Assembly (NCBI GenBank): GCA_019239825.1
Contig: JAFAZK010000280.1
Span: 28,214-92,213 of the forward strand
Source: Verrucomicrobiota bacterium
GTDB taxonomy: Bacteria > Verrucomicrobiota > Verrucomicrobiia > Chthoniobacterales > JAFAMB01
Length of the DNA stretch: 64,000 nucleotides
Direction of reading: 5' to 3'
Part shown: positions 20,186 to 28,620 of the stretch, one piece after another
Numbering within the stretch: the first letter of the stretch is position 1
Layout: every line of letters begins with the position of its first letter
Translations under genes and position numbers: made by a program
Notes under the pieces: model-generated
Told to the model about the DNA's origin: nothing
Database searches by the model: none
What the model saw: only the letters and a program-made list of their open reading frames with translations

Positions 20186-21571
20186 CTAGGCGCCTTTTGC
20201 AGCGTGAACAGCGACCGGGGAACCGTGGACCGTTTGGTAATACCCCTGCAGCGCCGCGTCATAAACGGTTTTGATCGGCACGCCTGCTTTCTCCGCGGCT
20301 TTGCGGCAATCCTCAAACTCGGGTGCCACCTGAATCACTTCTCCTCCCAGCATGCCCAGCTTGATCGCCAGAGACCCGTACGGAGTAGTCACCGAGACGA
20401 AGGTTCGCTCGAGAGCCAAACGATCAACTTCCCGGTAACGCACCCCGAAGGTCGACGTGTGCCGAAGGATCATTTCTTGGACTTCTCCCAGCTGGTCGGG
20501 ACGGCAAAGAGTGGTAAGTAAGATCCCTGGCCGGCTCTTTTTCATTTGGACCGGAGAGAAAAAGGCTTCCGCGGCGCCAGCCTCCCTTATCTTATCGATC
20601 GCTGCCCCAAGAAGTTCCGGGGTCATATCATCAATGGTTGCCTGTACTTCGACCAGGCGCTCAGGACCAGAAGAGAAGATTTTGTCGGCGAGGATTGCGC
20701 GAAGCACGTTTGCCCGTTCGGGGAGATCTCGGCTACCGAGGCCGTAGCCGGTTTTGGTAGGCCGGATCGCCGGGAACGTGCCGACTGAACTCTGAAATTC
20801 AGCTACCAGGGCGGCGCCAGTGGGCGTGATCAACTCAAAGGGCACCGCAATTTGAGTAATAGGCAATCCAGCCAGGATTTCGATCGTTGCCGGGCTGGGA
20901 ATCGGATATTCGCCGTGAGCGCAATGGATTGAACCCTGGCCGTCGACCATTTGAGAAAAATGGATCTCGGCCACATCTAAACTTTCGATCCCGACGCAGG
21001 CGAGCACGATATCGACGATCGAATCGAGTGCGCCAACCTCATGGAAGCGGACGTCGTCGATCGAACACCCATGGATCTTCGCTTCGGCAACCGCCAGGCG
21101 GCGAAACACGCCCAGACTATGCTTTTTGGTAAAATCGGAAAGATCGCTCTCTTCGATCAACTGGACGATGTCCCGGTACGTCCGATGAGCGTCAGGGACG
21201 AGCTCCAGCTCGTCCACCGTGTGTTTAGAAGAGGGCTTGTCTGGGCTATCCGCATGTTCGTAGTGCCCATGATCGTGATCCCCATGATGGTGGTGACCCC
21301 CATGATCGTGTTCGTGCTGATGATCATGATCCTCGTGATGCTCGTGTTGCGAGTGGACGTGGACTGCGCCGGCGTGCACCCCGAATTTGACCCCAGCGAT
21401 CCCTTTGCGCTGTTGGCGCTCGAAATGCAGGTGATGATCTTCGAGTGCGATTTTGGTCAATTCCCATTCGAATACCGATGGCGCGACTCCGAGATCGGTC
21501 AGTGCTCCGACAAACATGTCGCCACTGATCCCAGAGAAGCAGTCCACGCAGAGAATCCTCATTGCAGCCAA
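20186..21571 (-). CDS. larC: Nickel pincer cofactor biosynthesis protein LarC (DUF111) with His-rich insert
   Basis: LCVDCFSGISGDMFVGALTDLG, DVRFHEVGALDSIVDIV, TPTGAALV, DDMTPELLG; His/Asp-rich insert. Confidence 0.9.
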   Translation of the reverse strand: MAAMRILCVDCFSGISGDMFVGALTDLGVAPSVFEWELTKIALEDHHLHFERQQRKGIAGVKFGVHAGAVHVHSQHEHHEDHDHQHEHDHGGHHHHGDHDHGHYEHADSPDKPSSKHTVDELELVPDAHRTYRDIVQLIEESDLSDFTKKHSLGVFRRLAVAEAKIHGCSIDDVRFHEVGALDSIVDIVLACVGIESLDVAEIHFSQMVDGQGSIHCAHGEYPIPSPATIEILAGLPITQIAVPFELITPTGAALVAEFQSSVGTFPAIRPTKTGYGLGSRDLPERANVLRAILADKIFSSGPERLVEVQATIDDMTPELLGAAIDKIREAGAAEAFFSPVQMKKSRPGILLTTLCRPDQLGEVQEMILRHTSTFGVRYREVDRLALERTFVSVTTPYGSLAIKLGMLGGEVIQVAPEFEDCRKAAEKAGVPIKTVYDAALQGYYQTVHGSPVAVHAAKGA

Positions 21572-21597
21572 TAGAATGACAAATCAGGAGCCGCAAC

Positions 21598-21815
21598 CAA
21601 AACCACGAATGGACGCGAATAGGAAACGCGAATGAACGCGAAGACTTAAGGGCAACCGCAGATTCACGCAGATGTATGCAAATAATTTCTCCGAGGTACC
21701 TCCTGGCCATTTATGCCCTGTTTCTCCGTGGGAGCGGGCTAGGTTGCTGCAGCTTAGTTTCCTGTTCGCGTGCATTCGTGTCCATTCGCGGTCCTTTTCG
21801 TGTCCATTCGCGGTT
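21598..21815. repeat. Family E inverted repeat (GAATGGACGCGAAT-type arms)
   Basis: CACGAATGGACGCGAATAGGAAACGCGAATGAACGCGAA ... TTCGCGTGCATTCGTGTCCATTCGCGG. Confidence 0.8.
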
Positions 21816-21908
21816 ATTTTTCGCAACTTTTTGCTGGTTAGAGGGGTAGGAGAAATGAGGCGTTAAGCCTAGGATGGAAAACAATAAACCGCTCAACTTT
21901 GCAGACCT

Positions 21909-22613
21909 ATGAGGACAGCTGTATTAGCCGCGCTCTCGATTGCAGTCTTAATGGCGACGGGGAAGATGGCCCCGGCGCAGCAGCCCGTTACTGTTGATAT
22001 TCCGATTCTGAATCAAACCCTGATCGCATCTAGTAATCAGACGCTTTCTATCAACGGGGATGGTAAACCCAGGGTGATTACCGGTGATAATAACAAGATC
22101 CAGATTCACGGCGATTGTTCGAGTCTGAAGGTCATAGGTAAAAGCAACACGGTTGAAGTGGAACGGGTGGGAGACATCCAGATGATTGGCGCCTCGAACC
22201 GGGTATCTTATGTGCGCACGCTTAACGGTGATACCCCGACTATCGCGAATATCGGGCAGGATAATGAGGCTAAGCAAGTGGCTGGCCTGGATTCCGCCAA
22301 TGTGGCGACGCCGGGTCCGTCTGCGGAAGATAGCGGCGATGTGCAGTTGGTCATCCTGACCAATGATAACCAGACGCGACCGATCAATAAGCCGCACGTC
22401 AGATTGGTTGGCAGCAATAACTCTCTCGTGTTTACCGGCGTTGCCCAGGAACTCGAAATCGACGGATCAAACAACGACGTCGAGATCGATCAGGTCACCA
22501 AAGTTATATTCCACGGCTCGAATAATGATGTGACCTACAAGCAATCTCTAAGCTCGGGAGACGTTGTTTCGGAAGCGCACGGCTCGAATAATGAGGTCGA
22601 GAAAGCGGACTAA
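21909..22613 (+). CDS. Secreted DUF3060-like protein
   Basis: Signal peptide plus repeats ITGDNNKIQIHGDCSSLKVIGKSNTVEVERVGDIQMIGASNRVSY. Confidence 0.7.
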   Translation: MRTAVLAALSIAVLMATGKMAPAQQPVTVDIPILNQTLIASSNQTLSINGDGKPRVITGDNNKIQIHGDCSSLKVIGKSNTVEVERVGDIQMIGASNRVSYVRTLNGDTPTIANIGQDNEAKQVAGLDSANVATPGPSAEDSGDVQLVILTNDNQTRPINKPHVRLVGSNNSLVFTGVAQELEIDGSNNDVEIDQVTKVIFHGSNNDVTYKQSLSSGDVVSEAHGSNNEVEKAD

Positions 22614-22794
22614 AACCGCGATGGGCGAGAACAATCAGGTGATCACAGCCGAGCCATAACGGAGCGCGGCCGTGAACGGCGACTAATACTAGACCGGCAC
22701 GCGGCAGTGGAACAGTTAGGCCCTGGCTGCAATGGCCGAGGTCGCACTACTTTCTTCTTTTCTGGCAGCCGAGCTTCGTTGTATACGGTCACAC

Positions 22795-23226
22795 ATGAAG
22801 TGTGGCATTTGGCTTGGCATCATAGTAGGCTGCTTCGGGCTGGTTGCCGTGCCCGCAAAGGCGATCTCTCCGGATCTCTGGCAAAATGACTTGGCCAGAG
22901 CGCAAACTTTTTACGTCGGTCCATGGGAAGTCGACCTCCCTCCTTTCTATTTCGGTCCGAATGCGAATCAGCGAGAACTCCGGCTGTTGCTTAAACAACC
23001 AGACGCGACGGCTCGGATGCGTTGGTTGCTTTCTCACGGAACTCCTGAGGGCCAGATGTGGGGTTTATACGGATTGCGTCTGCTGCACGACCCGGAATTT
23101 GAAGCCTATGCCAGCCGCCTCGAAGAGCAGCCCGGAGAAATCTTAACCACTACCGTCGTCCCAGGCTTCCATAAGACGAAAAGTGAAGTCATCGAACGGA
23201 TTCGTCATAACGATTTTCATTTTTAA
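22795..23226 (+). CDS. Hypothetical secreted protein
   Basis: Signal peptide MKCGIWLGIIVGCFGLVAVPAKA; internal Met start preferred. Confidence 0.6.
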   Translation: MKCGIWLGIIVGCFGLVAVPAKAISPDLWQNDLARAQTFYVGPWEVDLPPFYFGPNANQRELRLLLKQPDATARMRWLLSHGTPEGQMWGLYGLRLLHDPEFEAYASRLEEQPGEILTTTVVPGFHKTKSEVIERIRHNDFHF

Positions 23227-23292
23227 TTGGTTGCAACTTACACCGGCTCAGGTGTGTAGTTACTGAGAGTTGAACCCCGCTTCTAACTACCT

Positions 23293-23670
23293 ATGAAAAA
23301 CCTATCAGGAAGATTCCGCTTGTTTATAGCAATGCTCGGCTGTTCAGCATCCCTGGCTATTGGACAAAGCGTTGTTCGCGGTACGGACACCGCTCAACAG
23401 ATCATGGCGTCAAATCAGAAGTTGTCGTTTGACGGCGCTAACAAGACTTTTCAAATCCTCGGTCATGATGACGAGGTTACGGTCACGGGCGATTGCTTCG
23501 CGGTTTCTGTGCTAGGCACCAACAACAAGGTGATCCTCGATGGGGTTGGCGTCATCCAAGCCGGCGGCAGCGGCAATTTGATTACCTATCGTCGGGGACT
23601 GAATGGGGACGCGACCCCTAAAATCGCGACGACTGGCGAGAACAATAAGGTGGTCGCTACCGGTCAGTAG
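23293..23670 (+). CDS. Small secreted DUF3060-like protein
   Basis: Signal peptide; VTVTGDCFAVSVLGTNNKVILDGVGVIQAGGSGNLITYRRGLNGD. Confidence 0.7.
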   Translation: MKNLSGRFRLFIAMLGCSASLAIGQSVVRGTDTAQQIMASNQKLSFDGANKTFQILGHDDEVTVTGDCFAVSVLGTNNKVILDGVGVIQAGGSGNLITYRRGLNGDATPKIATTGENNKVVATGQ

Positions 23671-23772
23671 TGAGAAGTGATTGGTGAGAGGCGACCGGTG
23701 CCGCTGAGCTGTGGAGCGCTGCCTCGATTGCGAGGTAACGCTCCACGGAGCCGGTTCGATTGCCAATCATAT

Positions 23773-24228
23773 TTATCTTGCCGAACCCCGAAGCCGTTTC
23801 GCCAGATAGGATCGTTGATGGCCGCGGGGATAGTCTTCCAATGTGCCGAAGACCTTAAACCCGAGTTTTTCGTAGAATCCGGGTGCCTGATAGTCAAAGG
23901 TGTCCAGATAGATCGCATCGCACTCTTGCTCAACGGCCAAGGCTTCTGCGCGCGCCATTAATTCACGGCCGATCCCTTCTTTTCGGAACTGTCGGTCGAC
24001 GTAAAGGCTTGAGACAAAGAAATGATTCCAGTGAGTAAAGCCTAACAGTCCCGCGATGAACTCGCCAGAGTCAGAACGCACGACAATAGCGAATTCCTTC
24101 TTGTTTCGCGGCCCTACCTGCGCCTCGTTGTAGGCGATCAAGGGGTCGATGATGCTGTAACATTCTTCAGGCGTTGGCTCGGACCGCAAGGTATAGGTAA
24201 GTTCCATTGTTGGTCGCTGGGTCCACAA
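23773..24228 (-). CDS. GNAT family N-acetyltransferase
   Basis: FFVSSLYVDRQFRKEGIGRELMARAEALAVEQECDAIYLDTFDYQAPGFYEKLGFKVFGTLEDYPRGH. Confidence 0.9.
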   Translation of the reverse strand: MWTQRPTMELTYTLRSEPTPEECYSIIDPLIAYNEAQVGPRNKKEFAIVVRSDSGEFIAGLLGFTHWNHFFVSSLYVDRQFRKEGIGRELMARAEALAVEQECDAIYLDTFDYQAPGFYEKLGFKVFGTLEDYPRGHQRSYLAKRLRGSAR

Positions 24229-24307
24229 CCCTAGAGAAGACCGCTTTTCAGATTGGCAGCTTTATCGTCCGGCATCAAGCGCCGGAATTGCCCAGCGGCG
24301 ATTTACG

Positions 24308-24454
24308 ATCGTCCTCGTATTCGTCGTCGTCCTCGTCCTCGATTTGTTTTTGGGCGTGTTCACCGGATAGGATTGCTCTCGGAAATATGCACTGGGTAGT
24401 TCAGCCTCTCTCCGGTTAGTCGCACCTTTTCGAGGACGAGGACGACGACGATCG
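24308..24454. repeat. Inverted repeat with (G)AGGACGACGACG-type arms
   Basis: GATCGTCCTCGTATTCGTCGTCGTCCTCGTCCTCGA ... TCGAGGACGAGGACGACGACGATCG. Confidence 0.8.
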
Positions 24455-24459
24455 GTCCC

Positions 24460-27400
24460 CTACACCTCAAACGCCAGGATACGCGGAAGCTCGCCGGGAT
24501 ACGCAAAACATAGCAGCGAATATCCGATCCCGGAGATTCCGCGAAACAGGCTCGGTGAGAAGCAGAAGTTTTCGCCCACACTCTGTTGAAGACGAAAGAA
24601 CGCTCCTCGCAGACCGCGTTCGAGAGTTTGCTCGATAAGATTCGCGGCACTAGCCTGGAACTCAGGCCGGTTCTCCCGGCTGGCGATATAACTCAGGACC
24701 TCGGCAATGCCGAAGTTTCCGCAGCACCAGTGGTCCATGCTGCCTCGCTGGCGGATCTTTTCAACGACGATATCCAGCTCGTCGCGGGAAAGCTTTTGCG
24801 GTGTCTCCACGCCGACCGTGGCTAAAAGAATGCCGGCGGCGCCGTTGCACCAGTTATTGAGAGAACCTTGCGGTCCTCTTACTGCGATTGGCCAAGAACT
24901 GTTTTTCGGGTCAAAAAAACCTCTCATCAGTTTCAAGGCTCGCTCAACGAGTTCGTTGAACTGTGGATCACAGAAAGTGCGGCTGTATTCGGTCAAGGCA
25001 AAACTGATGCCCGCTAAGCCGTGAGCAAAACCGACATAGGAATCGCCGTTAGACCTGGTCCAGCCGAGCTCGGGATGGTAACGAGCCGCCAGCATCCGAG
25101 CTGCAGCGAGCGCGTTGCCGGCCGCACCGGCGTCTTTTGTGACCTGATAAAGTCGTGTAAGCGCGACTAACAATCCGGCCACACCCGAGATTATGTCAGG
25201 CTCATCCGTTTCAGGCCTTAATTTGACTCTTTTATTCAGCGCTAGAGCCAGTGCAGTCCAATCACTGTCCTTGGTTAGCCTTCCCAGAACCAAAGCGCCG
25301 TAAATCAGAGCCCCGACTCCATTGCAGATACCGGGAGGATAGTCAGCAGGCGGCTCGAAGACAGCCAGCCTTTCCATGAATCTCGATCCCGGGCGTTTCG
25401 GGAAAGCGGATCCTGTTAACTGGTCAACCGCCGCTAGAAAAATGAGCGGCCCCATATCTCCCAGATAGATCCCTTCGCGGTGAGCAGCGCTGAGATCGCG
25501 CGGAAGAAAACTCGGCGGATCCCATAGATACGGGCCATCTGATTTACTGATTCGCTGAGTTAATTCGTTAGCAAACTGCTGGACGACTGTTTCGGCCTGC
25601 GCGCCGGTTAACGGCTTTTCGATGGTCGCTGGAAAACGTCTGAGGGATTCCTGGATCACCTCCGTCTGAAAGCGGAAATCGTCTGCTCCCATGGCAGCGA
25701 TTCGTTCGAAAACGATATCGATCGGTTTCTTTCGAGCCGCGCTGGGCAGATGAAAGTTTCGACCAAGTAATTCCGTGCTGTTCAGCCGAATATGGAACCT
25801 CGGTATATCCAAGCCGAGCAATGACTGAACCTCGAAATCGATCAGCGTCTTGGTTTCTGGGGTTAGAGCGTTGTCTCGCAACGGGACACGATAAAGCTGC
25901 TCAAAAACGATGCTTTGGCGCACGCCAGAGGTCAGACATTTGGGAGCACGTGCTTGCTTCAGCAGGAAACCATAAAGGGTCGTCGGACGGTAAACGAACC
26001 TGGTCTTACTTTGGGCAAATTGTTCGATTAACCGGCTAAACTCGGTTTTCCGATCTGATACGAAATGATAGAGCCGGCCAAAGCCCGTTATGAGTTCGGC
26101 TTGGTAACGCCGCACATCCTGGATCTCATTGCCCAAACGGACAGTGTTGCCGGCATGCCTGGGTGATCGCGGCTTGGTGACTGGCCGCATCTGGTCGGAG
26201 TTGAGATTTTCCCAGTCAGTCACGTTTGTGTGTGTTAGGTCCACAAAACCGCTGCCCAGGCCGCAATAATCTGCCGGTACATGGGAGGCGCTTAATTGCC
26301 AGAAGGGCAACAAACCGGTCTCGATCACTGATGGGTTTCCTAGTTCCAAGACGTGCGCAGCGCCAGGTGTCGAATCGAACTTCGCGCTTCCACGTCCAGG
26401 GTGAAAAAATGATTCCGTGTCGATAGGAACCGGGCGATCGCCGGCAGCGATCACATTTTCGAATCCCAGATCACATCCATTCAGCAGATAAGCCAGACAG
26501 AGGAGTTCGCCACCGCCCCGGTAATAATGCCGGACATCTTGGGCGTTTTGACAGGGAGATTGTTCGATAAATTCTTCCCAGCCATATTCCTCACGCTTGA
26601 TTACTCGCGCCAGGCGCCAAGCCGCGGTGAATCCGACCCCGGCAAGCCACCGATCAACTCGAACAAGCGCTTCAGCAATGGAAAGGTCTTTAGGCTTGTA
26701 TAGCACCTGCTTGCCGTCGTCGAAAATGAGCAAGATCACTTGCTTACCTCCATCGTGCCGATCCGATATGCCCGTTTTTGTCCGTACTAGTTTTGGCCAG
26801 CGATTCTCTGACTGACCCAACGCGATCACTTCAGAAAAGTCAGTTCGGAGACGCTCCAGGAATAGGTTAGTGGAGTTAGTCCAGGATGTGAGTAAATGGC
26901 TGATCTGGCGGGCTAAAACCGGGAATCGTTCAAATAAGATCCGGTACTCGCTTTGGCGGACGCTTTGGATAAAGGTCTCGAAACTGCCGCCATTCTGCTG
27001 ATGTTGAGAGAATTGCGCGAAGCTCGGGAAAGAAGCAAGTTCGGAGATTTCTTGGAGAAGCGAAAGCAGCAAAGAATCGATCGCCGATGCCGTCACGGCG
27101 TCGGGTGACAGCGATAAGTTCTGACGAGCGAAAGCGATCAGGGGTAGCCAGAGAACTGAAAATGGAAATGCTTGGCTCCCCTCCAAATCAACGGGGGGAT
27201 ACTGAAGAGCTTGGTTGAGAACTTCTTCCCATCGATCCCTTTGGGTCACCGGTTCTGGCGGCTCGGAGGTGACATAAACGGCCTGCTCTTCGGAAACACC
27301 AAGCGATCTCAGGCGAGCAGAAAATCGGTCATAAGTGCCCGTCGTGAATACCTGTTTCCAATCGCGGAAATCGTCTCCGGGTTCCGGAGTTGCCTGGGGT

Positions 27401-27474
27401 TCGGTAGGCGCTGCGGCTAACCGCTCGTGAAGATAGTGAGCTTGGGCAGAGAGGGCAGCTAATGATTTAGACAT
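24460..27474 (-). CDS. lanM: Type 2 (class II) lanthipeptide synthetase LanM
   Basis: 1004 aa. Dehydratase region QVLLIFDDGKQVLYKPKDLSIAEALVRVDRWL and HYYRGGGELLCLAYLLNGCDLGFENVIAAGDRPVPIDTESFF; C-terminal LanC-like domain with WCNGAAGIL and HWCCGNFGIAEVL zinc motifs. Confidence 0.95.
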   Translation of the reverse strand: MSKSLAALSAQAHYLHERLAAAPTEPQATPEPGDDFRDWKQVFTTGTYDRFSARLRSLGVSEEQAVYVTSEPPEPVTQRDRWEEVLNQALQYPPVDLEGSQAFPFSVLWLPLIAFARQNLSLSPDAVTASAIDSLLLSLLQEISELASFPSFAQFSQHQQNGGSFETFIQSVRQSEYRILFERFPVLARQISHLLTSWTNSTNLFLERLRTDFSEVIALGQSENRWPKLVRTKTGISDRHDGGKQVILLIFDDGKQVLYKPKDLSIAEALVRVDRWLAGVGFTAAWRLARVIKREEYGWEEFIEQSPCQNAQDVRHYYRGGGELLCLAYLLNGCDLGFENVIAAGDRPVPIDTESFFHPGRGSAKFDSTPGAAHVLELGNPSVIETGLLPFWQLSASHVPADYCGLGSGFVDLTHTNVTDWENLNSDQMRPVTKPRSPRHAGNTVRLGNEIQDVRRYQAELITGFGRLYHFVSDRKTEFSRLIEQFAQSKTRFVYRPTTLYGFLLKQARAPKCLTSGVRQSIVFEQLYRVPLRDNALTPETKTLIDFEVQSLLGLDIPRFHIRLNSTELLGRNFHLPSAARKKPIDIVFERIAAMGADDFRFQTEVIQESLRRFPATIEKPLTGAQAETVVQQFANELTQRISKSDGPYLWDPPSFLPRDLSAAHREGIYLGDMGPLIFLAAVDQLTGSAFPKRPGSRFMERLAVFEPPADYPPGICNGVGALIYGALVLGRLTKDSDWTALALALNKRVKLRPETDEPDIISGVAGLLVALTRLYQVTKDAGAAGNALAAARMLAARYHPELGWTRSNGDSYVGFAHGLAGISFALTEYSRTFCDPQFNELVERALKLMRGFFDPKNSSWPIAVRGPQGSLNNWCNGAAGILLATVGVETPQKLSRDELDIVVEKIRQRGSMDHWCCGNFGIAEVLSYIASRENRPEFQASAANLIEQTLERGLRGAFFRLQQSVGENFCFSPSLFRGISGIGYSLLCFAYPGELPRILAFEV

Positions 27475-27479
27475 AAATA

Positions 27480-27503
27480 GCCGCCATCGGAACCGATGGC
27501 GGC
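27480..27503 (-). promoter_or_regulatory. Perfect hairpin between precursor genes and lanM start (possible attenuator / RBS occluder)
   Basis: GCCGCCATCGG-AA-CCGATGGCGGC, 11-bp perfect arms, 2-nt loop, ending 6 nt before the lanM ATG. Confidence 0.75.
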
Positions 27504-27547
27504 TTCAAAAATGCTTCGTCCTAGCAAATAAGTGCTATCGGCGCGGC

Positions 27548-27682
27548 TTAGGCGATGTTGACCGTGCTCAACACGTTGGAGCAGCTGACGCTCTGAATAG
27601 AGGTGGTATCGTTGATGCCGCCGGCAACGTCTTCGAGTTGTTCGTCGCTAATGGATTCTGGTTTGTTGGTTTCTTCGCTCAT
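27548..27682 (-). CDS. Lanthipeptide precursor copy 1 (44 aa, double-glycine leader)
   Basis: Hand translation MSEETNKPESISDEQLEDVAGG|INDTTSIQSVSCSNVLSTVNIA*; not in ORF track (below size cutoff). Confidence 0.92.
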   Translation of the reverse strand: MSEETNKPESISDEQLEDVAGGINDTTSIQSVSCSNVLSTVNIA

Positions 27683-27748
27683 ATTATCCGTAGGTTTATG
27701 GTTCTCGTTTGTTAAGTCGGAATTGGCCGGCTTTTCTCTGGCGCGGCT

Positions 27749-27883
27749 TTAGGCGATGTTGATCGTGCTCAACACGTTGGAGCAGCTAACGCTCTGAATA
27801 GAGGTGGTATCATTGATGCCGCCGGCAACGTCTTCGAGTTGTTCGTCGCTGACCTGTTCTGGTTTGTTGGTTTCTTCGCTCAT
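27749..27883 (-). CDS. Lanthipeptide precursor copy 2 (44 aa)
   Basis: Hand translation MSEETNKPEQVSDEQLEDVAGG|INDTTSIQSVSCSNVLSTINIA*. Confidence 0.92.
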   Translation of the reverse strand: MSEETNKPEQVSDEQLEDVAGGINDTTSIQSVSCSNVLSTINIA

Positions 27884-27952
27884 ATTAAATCGGTTTGTCC
27901 GGTTTTGGGTTTCTTTTAGGATCGGAGTTCGCCCATTCTTCCTGTGCCAGAC

Positions 27953-28087
27953 TTAGGCGATGTTGACCGTGCTCAACACGTTGGAACAGCTAACGCTCTG
28001 AATAGAGGTGGTATCGTTGATGCCGCCGGCTACATCCTCGAGTTGCTCATCACTGATCGATTCTGGTTTGTTGGTATCTTCGCTCAT
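27953..28087 (-). CDS. Lanthipeptide precursor copy 3 (44 aa)
   Basis: Hand translation MSEDTNKPESISDEQLEDVAGG|INDTTSIQSVSCSNVLSTVNIA*. Confidence 0.92.
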   Translation of the reverse strand: MSEDTNKPESISDEQLEDVAGGINDTTSIQSVSCSNVLSTVNIA

Positions 28088-28149
28088 ATGGTTGGGTGTA
28101 CGGTTGGTTTGGTTTCTGGTTGTGGTTCTCGAATGCCGCGCTCGAGAGT

Positions 28150-28464
28150 TTAGAGGCTGGAATCCGGGCCTAAGAACGTGTTGTTCTCAGCGCTTAAGAA
28201 TCCGCCCGCTATTGTTTCAAGCTCGGCGTCCGAAAGGTTTGCATTCTGGTCCGGGAAATCCTTTGGCAAGACGATGTACATCAGATCGTCTGTCTCTTGC
28301 AGGAGTACTACCTTCAGCCGATCCGGTAATGTGGTGCCTAGTGCTCGCTCGACGGCGAACTTTGGGTTCGCTAGCAAGGATTCCCGAAACGCCTCATCTT
28401 TCAAGGCCGCCCTTACGAGTACCTCTTTGACGTCTTTTCGTGAGATATTCGAGTTGGAATCCAT
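28150..28464 (-). CDS. NHLP (nitrile hydratase-like leader peptide) family RiPP precursor
   Basis: ALKDEAFRESLLANPKFAVERALGTTLPDRLKVVLLQETDDLMYIVLPKDFPDQNANLSDAELETIAGG|FLSAENNTFLGPDSSL, typical NHLP leader with a GG site. Confidence 0.85.
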   Translation of the reverse strand: MDSNSNISRKDVKEVLVRAALKDEAFRESLLANPKFAVERALGTTLPDRLKVVLLQETDDLMYIVLPKDFPDQNANLSDAELETIAGGFLSAENNTFLGPDSSL

Positions 28465-28578
28465 TTCTACTCTTTGTCTCCGGTGTGCCCGACATCCACT
28501 TCCGTGTCCGCCGAGCTATTTAGCAATGGGTGTGCCATAACTACGTCTGTTGATTCAAGTATCTGGGATATGGTCAGT

Positions 28579-28594
28579 TGCATACATTTAGCCA
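28579..28594 (-). promoter_or_regulatory. Candidate sigma-54 (-24/-12) promoter driving the precursor genes
   Basis: Minus strand TGGCTAAATGTATGCA: TGGC-N8-TGCA, correct GG-N10-GC spacing, ~115 nt upstream of the NHLP start. Confidence 0.6.
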
Positions 28595-28620
28595 TTTTAG
28601 CTTCCTGACTGAACAACCCA

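Noticed and set aside
27891-27952. TGGCACAGGAAGAATGG as a second sigma-54 promoter between precursor copies
   Set aside because: The -24-like TGGCAC is present but there is no GC at the -12 position with correct spacing.
27540-28090. Tandem near-identical ~200-bp repeats resembling a repeat array or CRISPR-like structure
   Set aside because: The repeated parts are three intact 44-codon genes with start, stop and GG leader; spacing and repeat length do not fit CRISPR.
27944-28430. Plus-strand ORFs (69 and 140 aa) antisense to the precursors
   Set aside because: Shadow ORFs of clearly coding minus-strand genes with no recognisable family.
28467-28595. Possible extra 42-aa precursor MAKCMQLTISQILESTDVVMAHPLLNSSADTEVDVGHTGDKE (part of a 73-aa ORF)
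   Set aside because: No GG leader; its start overlaps the candidate sigma-54 promoter, so it would precede the expected TSS. Kept as unlikely, not as a feature.
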